Assembly (NCBI GenBank): GCA_030433005.1
Contig: JAUILQ010000018.1
Coordinates: forward strand, 31,275-95,274
Direction: 5' to 3'
Source: Alphaproteobacteria bacterium
Lineage (GTDB): Bacteria; Pseudomonadota; Alphaproteobacteria; Kiloniellales; DSM-21159
DNA: 64,000 nucleotides
This document shows positions 57,333 to 64,000 of the stretch, in pieces. The notes under the pieces are model-generated. The model was not told where the DNA came from and made no database searches. It saw only the letters and a program-made list of their open reading frames with translations. How positions within the stretch are numbered: the first letter of the stretch is position 1; each line of letters starts with the position of its first letter. Made by a program: the position numbers and the translations under genes.

Positions 57333-57965
57333 TCAGGCCGGCCCGGGGTCCAGGCCGCAGGCGAGCGCGGCCTCGCGCTCGCGGCGGGCGGCGCGGGCGC
57401 AGGCCGGGCGCGCGAGGCAGCGCTCCGCGTAGTCCTGCAGACCCCGGCTCTCGGGAAGCAACCCGACGGTGCGGAAGAAGGCGACCGTCGAGCCGACCAT
57501 GACGTCGGCCATGGTGAAGCGCTCGCCGAGGAGCCAGGGCCCCGATGCGACGCCCTGCTCGAGCGCCGCGAGCATCGAGTCGTAGCTGCCCCAGCCGTTG
57601 CGCCGGTGATGCGTCTCGCTGCCGGCCATGCGCTCGCCGACGGCCGGCTCGGCGACCGCCGCCGTGAAGACCATCCACCACAGGTAGCGACCGCGTCGCG
57701 GATCGTCGGCCGCAGGGGCGAGACCGGCGGCCGGAAAGCGGTCCGCGAGGTAGAGGCCGATGGCCGTCGAATCGGCGAAACCCGCCGCGCCGTCGAGCAG
57801 AGCCGGAACCTTGCCGAGCGGGCTGACCGCGCGGAACGCGGGATCGTCGCGGGCCCGCGGGTCGTCGATGTCCAGCGGGAGCAGCTCGTAGTCGGCGCCG
57901 GTCTCCTCCAGCATCCAGACCGCCCGGGCCGCACGGGTATGCGGCCACCAGTGGAGCCTGAGCAT
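57333..57965 (-). CDS. Glutathione S-transferase-family protein
   Basis: The 210-aa soluble protein has an N-terminal thioredoxin-like GST domain (LHWWPHTRAARAVWMLEETG) with the cis-Pro in SPLGKVPALLDG and the glutathione-binding DSTAIGLYLADRF. A helical C-terminal domain carries LLGERFTMADVMVGST. It conjugates or reduces substrates with glutathione; the exact substrate is unknown. ATG 57965 follows AAAGGTGA. It converges on the FNT gene and diverges from the PEP-mutase-family gene. Confidence 0.92.
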   Translation of the reverse strand: MLRLHWWPHTRAARAVWMLEETGADYELLPLDIDDPRARDDPAFRAVSPLGKVPALLDGAAGFADSTAIGLYLADRFPAAGLAPAADDPRRGRYLWWMVFTAAVAEPAVGERMAGSETHHRRNGWGSYDSMLAALEQGVASGPWLLGERFTMADVMVGSTVAFFRTVGLLPESRGLQDYAERCLARPACARAARREREAALACGLDPGPA

Positions 57966-58084
57966 CTATTCACCTTTCGTTCGCACTGCGGCTGTGCCAC
58001 GATGCGCCCGCCCGCGGACCCGCGCAACCGACGGGCGACCACGTTCGCGTGACCCCGCCGCGCGGCCCGGGGAGACCCCTTGCG

Positions 58085-58939
58085 ATGACCCCTTCCGACC
58101 TCGACGCCAAGGCCCAGGCCTTCGCGCGGCTCCATGCCGGCCCGCGACTCTTCGTGCTGCCCAATCCCTGGGACATCGGCAGCGCCAAGCTGCTCGCCGC
58201 GCTCGGCTTCGAGGCGCTGGCCACGACCAGCGCGGGCTACGCCTTCTCGCGCGGCAAGCAGGACCAGGTCGGAGAAACCGGCCGCGACGAGGCTCTGGCG
58301 CACGCCGCCGAGATCGTCGCCGCCACGCCGCTGCCGGTCAGCGCGGACTTCGAGAACGGCTTCGGCGACCGCCCGGAAGACGTCGCCGAGACGGTGCGCC
58401 GGGCCGCCGAGATCGGCCTCGTCGGCTGCACCATCGAGGACACGACCGGCGACCCGGGGCGGCCGATCTACGAGCGCGCGCACGCCATCGAGCGGATCGC
58501 CGCGGGCGTCGAGGCGATGCGCGCCCTGCCCCACCCCTTCCAGCTGACGGCGCGCGCCGAGAACTTCCTGCACGGCCGGCCCGACCTGGACGACACGCTG
58601 GCGCGCCTGCAGGGCTACGAGGCTGCCGGCGCGCCGGTGCTCTACGCCCCCGGCCTGCCCGACCTGGCGACCATCCGGCACGTCTGCGGCGCTGTCTCGC
58701 GGCCGGTCAACGTGGTCGCCGGCATCGGCCTGAAGGGCGTGACGCTGGCCGAGTTGGAGGAGGCCGGCGTGCGGCGCGTCAGCCTGGGCTCGGCGCTCGC
58801 CCGCACGGCCCTCGGCGCCCTGCTGTCGGCGGCCCGGCGGATCCGCGACGAGGGCGACTTCGCCGGCCTCGAGCAGGCGGCCTCCTTCGCCGAGATCAAG
58901 CAGCTCCTGGGCGAGGCCGACGCGCTGGCCGACCGCTGA
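58085..58939 (+). CDS. Isocitrate lyase/PEP mutase-family enzyme
   Basis: The 284-aa TIM-barrel enzyme has the substrate strand LFVLPNPWDIGSAKLLAALG, the Mg2+ loop PVSADFENGFGDRPEDVAET, CTIEDTTGDPGRPIYERAHA, and PFQLTARAENFLHGRPDLDD. The family includes methylisocitrate lyase, oxaloacetase-like enzymes, PEP mutase and phosphonopyruvate hydrolase. It lacks the Cys of the KKCGH motif of isocitrate lyase, so it is probably one of the others. ATG 58085 follows GGGGAG. Seven kb downstream of phnE, but no direct link to phosphonate metabolism can be shown. Confidence 0.88.
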   Translation: MTPSDLDAKAQAFARLHAGPRLFVLPNPWDIGSAKLLAALGFEALATTSAGYAFSRGKQDQVGETGRDEALAHAAEIVAATPLPVSADFENGFGDRPEDVAETVRRAAEIGLVGCTIEDTTGDPGRPIYERAHAIERIAAGVEAMRALPHPFQLTARAENFLHGRPDLDDTLARLQGYEAAGAPVLYAPGLPDLATIRHVCGAVSRPVNVVAGIGLKGVTLAELEEAGVRRVSLGSALARTALGALLSAARRIRDEGDFAGLEQAASFAEIKQLLGEADALADR

Positions 58940-59050
58940 CCCCTGGCGTCGTGCTGTTCACCGCGGTGCTGCTCGGCCTGACCATCGCGCCGGTCACCCG
59001 TCGGCTCTATCCCGCCGGCAAGCGGACGGACGGCCCCCGAGCCCCGGGTC

Positions 59051-59866
59051 CTAGCCCTCGTAGGTCCAGCGGTAGCCCGGCGGCGTCGGCCCCTTGTTGC
59101 GGCCGCCCTGCTGCTTCTGCTCCCAGGCATGGGCCAAAATGCCGACCGAGCGCGACAGGCAGAAGAGCCCGCGCGCGAGCGGCGCCGGACAGCCGAGCTC
59201 GGCGTAGATCACCGCCGTCGAGCCGTCGATGTTGAGCGGCACCGGGTTGCCCCCCCGCTCCGCCGCCAGCCGGTCGCCGATGGCGCGCGCGATGGCGGCG
59301 AAGCGGCCGGAGACCGCGCCTTTCGCGACCGCCTCGTCGACCAGGCCGAGCAGGCGCGGCCCGCGCGGGTCGACCGGCTTGTGGAAGCGGTGCCCGAAGC
59401 CCGAGACGTACTTGCCGTTGGCGGCCCGCCAGGCGTCGAGCTGCTCGGCGACCGCCTCCTCCAGGCCGGCGCCCGCGTCGATCCGTTCGGCGATCGCCTG
59501 GTAGAGCTCGACCGCCTGCTCGCCGGCGCCGCCGTGGACGTCGCCCAGCACGTTGACCGCCGAAGCCATGGCGTTGTTGAGCCCGACGCCGCAGGTCACG
59601 GCCATGCGCGCGATCGCGATGGAGGGCGCCTGGGGGCCGTGGTCGACCGCGGCGACCAGGGCGGCCTCCAGCAGCTTCGCGCGCTCGCCGTCGATCGCCT
59701 CGCCGGTCACCAGAAGCCAGATCATCTGCGGGAAGCTGAGGGTGCCGATCAGCTCCTGGATCGGCCGGCCGCGGATGTCGATCCGCCCCGGCTCCATGTC
59801 GATGATCGAGGTCCGCCACCAGTCCGCGACATCGTTGGCGCCGCCGCTCGCCTCGAGCTGGCGCAT
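59051..59866 (-). CDS. Citryl-CoA lyase / short citrate-synthase-like enzyme
   Basis: The 271-aa protein resembles the catalytic C-terminal part of citrate synthase: LGDVHGGAGEQAVELYQAIA, VSGFGHRFHKPVDPRGPRLL and PVPLNIDGSTAVIYAELGC, with both His and the Asp in place. It is much shorter than citrate synthase (about 430 aa) and matches the size of citryl-CoA lyases, which split citryl-CoA to acetyl-CoA and oxaloacetate. It follows the CoA-transferase gene, whose stop overlaps a TTG. ATG 59866 follows AGGGAAAGG; a GTG at 59884 is possible. It may act on citryl-CoA or a related 3-hydroxy-acyl-CoA. Confidence 0.8.
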   Translation of the reverse strand: MRQLEASGGANDVADWWRTSIIDMEPGRIDIRGRPIQELIGTLSFPQMIWLLVTGEAIDGERAKLLEAALVAAVDHGPQAPSIAIARMAVTCGVGLNNAMASAVNVLGDVHGGAGEQAVELYQAIAERIDAGAGLEEAVAEQLDAWRAANGKYVSGFGHRFHKPVDPRGPRLLGLVDEAVAKGAVSGRFAAIARAIGDRLAAERGGNPVPLNIDGSTAVIYAELGCPAPLARGLFCLSRSVGILAHAWEQKQQGGRNKGPTPPGYRWTYEG

Positions 59867-59898
59867 CGCCTTTCCCTGGTTCACCGCCTGCCGGTCCG

Positions 59899-61098
59899 TC
59901 AAACCACGCCCTCCGCCTTGAGTTCGGCCAATTCCGCCGGGCTCAGCCCGAGCGCGCCGTAGATGCTGTCGTTGTCCGCGCCGAGCCGCGGCGGCGGCGC
60001 CGCCACCTCCGGCGCCCGGCCGTCGAGCTTGAAGCCGGTGCGCACGACGCGGATGTCGCGCCCGGCGCCCGGCACGTCGGCGAAAGCCGCGATCATGCCG
60101 CGCTCGGCGATCTGCGGATGCTCCAAGATGTCGGGGATCGCGAAGACGGCTCCCGACGGCACGCCGGCACGGTTGAGAACACGCGCCCACTCGCGCGCCC
60201 CCTTGGCGGCCAGCGTCTGCTCCAGCTCGGCCTTGAGCGCCGCCCGGCAGGCCTTGCGGCCCTCCCGGGTCCGGTACTCGTCGCGCTGCAGCAGGTCCTC
60301 GCGGCCGAGCTCGCGGCAGAGGATCTCCCACTGCTCCTGCTTGTTGGCGGCGATGTTGAGCAGGCCGTCCGCCGTGCGGAATGCGCCGGACGGCGAGGAG
60401 GTGACGTTCTCGTTGCCGTGCGGCTGCGGCTCGACTCCGGCGATCAGCCAGTTCGAGACGACCCAGCCCATGGTCGCCAGCGTCGCCTCCAGCATCGAGA
60501 CGTCGATGAAGCTGCCGCCGTTGCGCTCGCGCCCGTTGAGCGCCGCGCTGATCGCCAGCGCCGCCGTCAGCCCGCCAATGGTGTCGCAGATCGGGTAGCC
60601 GACGCGGTAGGGCGCGGTGTCGGCGTCGCCGGTGATCGACATCACGCCCGAGGCGCCCTGAATGATCTGGTCGTAGGCCGGCAGGTTGCGCATCGGGCCG
60701 TCCTGGCCGAAGCCGGAGATCGCGCAGTAGACGAGCTTCGGGTTGACCTCCTTGAGCACGGCGTAGTCGAGACCCAGGCGCTGCATCACGCCGGGGCGGT
60801 AGTTCTCGACCAGCACGTCGGCGCCGGCGACCAGCCGCCGGAGCAGCTCCCTGCCCTTCTCGCTCTTGAGATTCAGCGTCACCGACTTCTTCCCGGCGTT
60901 CTGGGCCAGGAAGGAGACGCCCATGTTGCGCTCGTTCAGGGCCTCGTCGGCACCGAGCTGGCGCGCCAGGTCGCCCCGTCCCGGCACCTCGACCTTGATC
61001 ACCTCGGCGCCCAGGTGGGCGAGCTGGTGGCAGCAGAAGGGGCCGGCCAGGACGTTGGTCAGGTCGAGGACGCGGACGCCCTCAAGCGGAGCCGGCAT
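59899..61098 (-). CDS. Class III CoA-transferase (CaiB/BaiF family)
   Basis: The 399-aa soluble enzyme moves CoA between carboxylic acids. It starts LEGVRVLDLTNVLAGPFCCH; the catalytic Asp is probably the one in SGFGQDGPMRNLPAYDQIIQ. Other blocks are LVENYRPGVMQRLGLDYAVL and VGYPICDTIGGLTAALAISA. It overlaps the permease gene by 17 bp and precedes the citryl-CoA-lyase-like gene, suggesting that an imported acid is activated and then cleaved. The natural acid is unknown. Confidence 0.94.
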   Translation of the reverse strand: MPAPLEGVRVLDLTNVLAGPFCCHQLAHLGAEVIKVEVPGRGDLARQLGADEALNERNMGVSFLAQNAGKKSVTLNLKSEKGRELLRRLVAGADVLVENYRPGVMQRLGLDYAVLKEVNPKLVYCAISGFGQDGPMRNLPAYDQIIQGASGVMSITGDADTAPYRVGYPICDTIGGLTAALAISAALNGRERNGGSFIDVSMLEATLATMGWVVSNWLIAGVEPQPHGNENVTSSPSGAFRTADGLLNIAANKQEQWEILCRELGREDLLQRDEYRTREGRKACRAALKAELEQTLAAKGAREWARVLNRAGVPSGAVFAIPDILEHPQIAERGMIAAFADVPGAGRDIRVVRTGFKLDGRAPEVAAPPPRLGADNDSIYGALGLSPAELAELKAEGVV

Positions 61099-63001
61099 GA
61101 CGGGACCTCACGATTCGGAACAGGGCCGGCAGCGCCACCAGGGCGACGCCGAGCAGGTTGAACGTCAGGCCCTGGGCAAGCACCAGCGCGGCGCCGAGGG
61201 CCATGACGAGACGCTCGGGAAGGCCGAGCGGGGCGAAGAGATAGCCGACGTGGGCGGCCGCGAAGCCGACGATGCCGACCAGCAGGAACGGCAGGTAGGC
61301 CAGCGCGTCGAGCAGGCCGGTGCCCTGGGTGCCGATGACGATCTCGGGATGGAATACCCAGGCGACCGGCAGGACGAAGCCGACCGCGGCGAGCCGCAGG
61401 GCGTTGAGCGCGAGCGGCACCGGATTCTCGCGGGCGATGGCCGCGGCGGCGAAGATCGCCAGGGCCACCGGCGGCGTGATCGCCGACAGGGTCGCGTAGT
61501 AGAACACGAAGAGATGCGTGCCGAGCTTCGACACGCCCAGGTCCATGATCGCCGGCCCGGCGACGAAGATGACCATCAGGTACGAGGCCGCGGTCGGCAG
61601 CCCCATGCCCAGCACGATCGAGCAGAGCGCGGCCAGGACCAGCGCCGCGAAGAGGTGCTCGCCGCCGAGCGCCGTGATCTGCTGGTTGAGCGCGACGCCG
61701 AGGCCGGTCGAGGTGATCGCGGCGATGACGATGCCGATCGCCGCGCAGCTCAGCATCACGGAGAGCCCGTCGCGACCGCCCTCGATGACGAAGCGGATCC
61801 AGTCGCCGATCCCCAGCCGGGTGTCGGGCAGCAGCATCGCCACGGCCAGCATCGCGCCGATCGCGATCAGGCCGCAGTAGGTCGGCGGGTAGCCCAGGAA
61901 CAGCAGGGTCAGCAGCAGGCCGAAGCCGATCACCAGCACGGCGGCCCTCGACAGGCGCAGGCGGTCCCAGCCCGGGGCCCGCTCGCCGGTCGGCTCGAGC
62001 TTCAGCCGCCCCGCCTCCAGGGCGACGGTGGTCGACAGCGAGAAGAGGTAGAGCATCGCCGGGACCAGCGCCGCGACCATGATCTCGACGTAGGGAATGC
62101 CGGTGATGTCGGACATGATGAAGGCGCCGACGCCCATCACCGGCGGCATGATCTGCCCGACGCAGGAGGCCGTCGCCTCGACGCCGCCGGCGAAGCGGCC
62201 GGTGAAGCCGGCGCGCTTCATCATCGGAATCGTCAGCACGCCGGTCGAGGCGACGTTGGCCGGCGCCGAGCCGTTGATCGATCCGAACAGCGACGAGGCG
62301 ATGATGGCGCACTGAGCGGGCCCCGAGCGGCGGCCGCGGGTCATCATCAGCGCCAGGTCGTTGAACAGCTCGCCGGCGCCGGTCATGCGCAGCGCGGTGC
62401 CCAGGATCACGAAGATCAGCACGATGTCGACGACCGAGCCGAGGGCGACGCCGAAGATGCCCCGGTAGGAATAGGAGATCTCCAGGACCCGGCTGAGCGA
62501 GAAGGGCCGGTGCTCCAGGATGCCGGGCATGACGTGACCGAACAGCAGGTAGGCGACCGCCGCCAGCACGACTCCGGTCAGCATCCAGCCCTCGGCGCGG
62601 TGGGCGCCGAAGATCACGACCAGCGTGCCGACGCCATAGGCGAGGAGGTCCCAGTCGTTGGGCAGCCCCTCGCGGAAGTTGGCGATCGCCTGGTACTCCA
62701 GGGTCATGTAGGCCCAGGCGAAGAGCGTGCCGGCGATCAGCAGCAGGCTGAGCAGCAGGTCGAGCAAGGTCCGGCGCCCCTGCCCGTCCCGGAGCATCGG
62801 CTTGAGGGCGAAGACCGCGACGAGGGCCAGCGCGAGCGCCGTCCCGTACTGGACCTGGCTGGGGTAGCGGCCGAAGGCCAGCGTCGCCATCACGAACAGC
62901 GTGAGCGCGGCGCAGCAGGCGAGGCCGACGACCTGCAGCCAGCGCAGCGCGCCGGGCCGCTCGGCCTGGTCGCCCAGCGCGGTTTCGAGAAGCCAGTTCA
63001 C
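61082..63001 (-). CDS. TRAP transporter 4TM/12TM fused permease (TAXI-associated)
   Basis: The 639-aa membrane protein fuses the small (DctQ-like) and large (DctM-like) permease subunits. The C-terminal DctM part contains NVASTGVLTIPMMKRAGFTG, VEATASCVGQIMPPVMGVGA and IVLGMGLPTAASYLMVIFVA. It has about 16 helices. TRAP transporters use ion gradients and an extracytoplasmic receptor, here the TAXI gene just upstream. GTG 63001 is used. A perfect 40-bp palindrome lies between the two genes. Substrate unknown, probably an organic acid. Confidence 0.95.
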   Translation of the reverse strand: MNWLLETALGDQAERPGALRWLQVVGLACCAALTLFVMATLAFGRYPSQVQYGTALALALVAVFALKPMLRDGQGRRTLLDLLLSLLLIAGTLFAWAYMTLEYQAIANFREGLPNDWDLLAYGVGTLVVIFGAHRAEGWMLTGVVLAAVAYLLFGHVMPGILEHRPFSLSRVLEISYSYRGIFGVALGSVVDIVLIFVILGTALRMTGAGELFNDLALMMTRGRRSGPAQCAIIASSLFGSINGSAPANVASTGVLTIPMMKRAGFTGRFAGGVEATASCVGQIMPPVMGVGAFIMSDITGIPYVEIMVAALVPAMLYLFSLSTTVALEAGRLKLEPTGERAPGWDRLRLSRAAVLVIGFGLLLTLLFLGYPPTYCGLIAIGAMLAVAMLLPDTRLGIGDWIRFVIEGGRDGLSVMLSCAAIGIVIAAITSTGLGVALNQQITALGGEHLFAALVLAALCSIVLGMGLPTAASYLMVIFVAGPAIMDLGVSKLGTHLFVFYYATLSAITPPVALAIFAAAAIARENPVPLALNALRLAAVGFVLPVAWVFHPEIVIGTQGTGLLDALAYLPFLLVGIVGFAAAHVGYLFAPLGLPERLVMALGAALVLAQGLTFNLLGVALVALPALFRIVRSRHAGSA

Positions 63002-63041
63002 GGGCAGGGTCCGCCTGTCAGGTCACGCGAGCTGCGGGTCG

Positions 63042-63081
63042 CGCCGGCCGCCGTCCGTCCCGGGACGGACGGCGGCCGGCG
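63042..63081. repeat. Perfect 40-bp palindrome between TAXI receptor and permease genes
   Basis: Bases 63042-63061 are the exact reverse complement of 63062-63081 (20-bp arms, no spacer, almost all G/C). It lies in the 132-bp gap between receptor stop (63134) and permease start (63001). The transcript would form a very stable hairpin. There is no T tract on the minus strand, so it is more likely an RNA stability or processing element than a full terminator. Confidence 0.8.
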
Positions 63082-63133
63082 GACAGCGTCGGCAAGGACG
63101 GCGAGCGGCGGCAGAGGCCGGCCGGCCGTCGGC

Positions 63134-64000
63134 CTAGAGCTTGCCGATCTCGCGGTAGTAGCGCGCGGCCCCCGGGTGCACCTCGCCCGAGACGCCCTCG
63201 AAGGCGCCGTCCAGGTTGATCAGCGAGAGGGCGGCCGACTGCTCGTTGACGCTCTCGATGTTCTCCCAGAGCGCCTTGGTGAGCTGGTAGACCGTGTCGT
63301 CGTCGAGGTCGCCGCGAACCATGATCTGGTAGGGGAAGGTCCAGAAGCGCGCCGGCCCGTCGGATATCACGCGGTCGCCGTAGGCCTTCTCGATCGAGGC
63401 CTCGGGTACCTTCTGATAGACGTAGTACTGGCCGTTCGTCACCGCCTTGCGGAAGGCCTCGAGCGTCTCGGGATCCGGCGAGATGAAGCGCAGCTTCGTG
63501 CCGCGCGAGGCGTTGTCGATGGCGGCGGTCGGGATCGAGCCCCAGACCAGCGCCGCGTCCAGGGTGCCGGAGGCGATCTGCTCCAGCGCCGGCACGTACT
63601 CGAGATGCTGGCCGTCGACCTCGATCTCGTGGATGCTGAACAGGATCTGCGAGACCCGCCCGGCGTTGCCGCCCGGCCGGCCGATGCCCACGGAATGGCC
63701 GTCGAGGTCGCGGAAGCTCTCGATGCCGCTGTCGGCAGCGGTGACGTACTGCGCCATGCCGGTGGGCAGGGCGAGGATCACCCGCATCTCCTTGTACTTC
63801 TCTCGGAACTCCTCGGGGTCCTGCTCGAACTTGCCGGTGCCGTTGACCGCGTCGAGGTAGTGCGGCGCGCCGAGGCCGACGAGATCGACCTCGCCCTGCG
63901 CCGCCTTGCGCAGGCCGGCGACCGAGCCGTTCTCGACGACCGTCATGTCCTGGCCGGCCTCCTTCGCGAGGCCGGACCAGACCACGCCGAGCGCGTAGTC
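63134..64000 (-). CDS. TAXI-family TRAP transporter receptor, 5' end missing
   Basis: This 289-codon fragment continues off the right edge of the window, so the signal peptide is not seen. It reads YALGVVWSGLAKEAGQDMTV, then VDLVGLGAPHYLDAVNGTGK, GHSVGIGRPGGNAGRVSQIL and LDAALVWGSIPTAAIDN, as in TAXI periplasmic substrate receptors. It captures a ligand for the fused permease downstream. A GTG at 63985 is internal, not the true start. It is the first visible gene of the operon ending at 59051. Confidence 0.93.
   Translation of the reverse strand, partial: DYALGVVWSGLAKEAGQDMTVVENGSVAGLRKAAQGEVDLVGLGAPHYLDAVNGTGKFEQDPEEFREKYKEMRVILALPTGMAQYVTAADSGIESFRDLDGHSVGIGRPGGNAGRVSQILFSIHEIEVDGQHLEYVPALEQIASGTLDAALVWGSIPTAAIDNASRGTKLRFISPDPETLEAFRKAVTNGQYYVYQKVPEASIEKAYGDRVISDGPARFWTFPYQIMVRGDLDDDTVYQLTKALWENIESVNEQSAALSLINLDGAFEGVSGEVHPGAARYYREIGKL

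Noticed and set aside
58938..59050. Short hydrophobic reading frame after the PEP-mutase-family gene (VVLFTAVLLGLTIAPVTRRL)
   Set aside because: One helix and about 35 codons, no ribosome site and no partner; could be a gene remnant, but support is too weak.

Overview
The window is about 64 kb of very GC-rich DNA from an alphaproteobacterium. It most resembles a free-living Rhodospirillales- or Kiloniellales-type organism. The evidence is the rpiB-glyA-nrdR cluster, a MucR/Ros regulator, short alphaproteobacterial proteins of the DUF6898 and DUF6505 type, many GTG and TTG starts, and a clade I (Tat-exported) nitrous oxide reductase locus. Because of the high GC content, nearly every real gene has long open shadow frames on both strands; these are not annotated.

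Region by region: 1-135 is the 5' end of cysD. 306-21565 is a Wzx/Wzy-type exopolysaccharide locus: an initiating polyprenyl sugar-phosphate transferase, a flippase, a sugar epimerase, at least six glycosyltransferases, two methyltransferases, two O-antigen-polymerase/ligase-like membrane proteins, a Wzz/BY-kinase, a Wza-like export lipid-free secretin-type protein, an outer-membrane beta-barrel protein and a small secreted protein of unknown role. 21739-25617 holds a SIS-domain sugar isomerase, nrdR, glyA, rpiB and mucR. 25759-33587 is a mixed housekeeping and signalling stretch: class III cyclase, two histidine kinases, a PLP dehydratase, DedA, an HCCA-isomerase-like protein and an FkbM-like protein. 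33644-42635 is a complete nosRZDFYLX cluster on the minus strand. A ferritin-like protein is divergent from it and shares a candidate NnrR box. 42803-47755 holds a DUF5996 protein, an acyl-CoA dehydrogenase, a diguanylate cyclase and small proteins. 47807-50853 is phnCDE behind a four-repeat Pho box. 50921-57965 holds a potassium channel with a zinc ribbon, tandem agmatine deiminases, a lipoprotein with a strong sigma-70 promoter, aspS, an FNT channel and a GST. 58085-64000 holds a PEP-mutase/isocitrate-lyase-family enzyme and a minus-strand operon: TAXI receptor, TRAP 4TM/12TM permease, CoA-transferase, citryl-CoA-lyase-like enzyme.

The most notable direct observations are two otherwise intact genes each broken by a single in-frame TAA (nosR, and the exopolysaccharide beta-barrel gene). 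Others are a textbook NnrR-type dyad between nosR and a ferritin-like gene, and an 11-bp-periodic quadruple Pho box. Strong hairpins also lie exactly between binding-protein and permease genes in both transport operons: a T-tailed terminator in phn, and a 40-bp perfect palindrome in the TRAP operon.

How the parts work together (inference): the locus codes for a surface polysaccharide made by lipid-linked assembly and controlled by tyrosine phosphorylation. It also codes for N2O respiration induced by nitric oxide (currently broken in nosR unless the stop is an error or is suppressed), phosphate-starvation-induced organophosphonate import, and import plus CoA-dependent cleavage of a carboxylic acid. 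No RNA gene, CRISPR array or insertion sequence was recognised.
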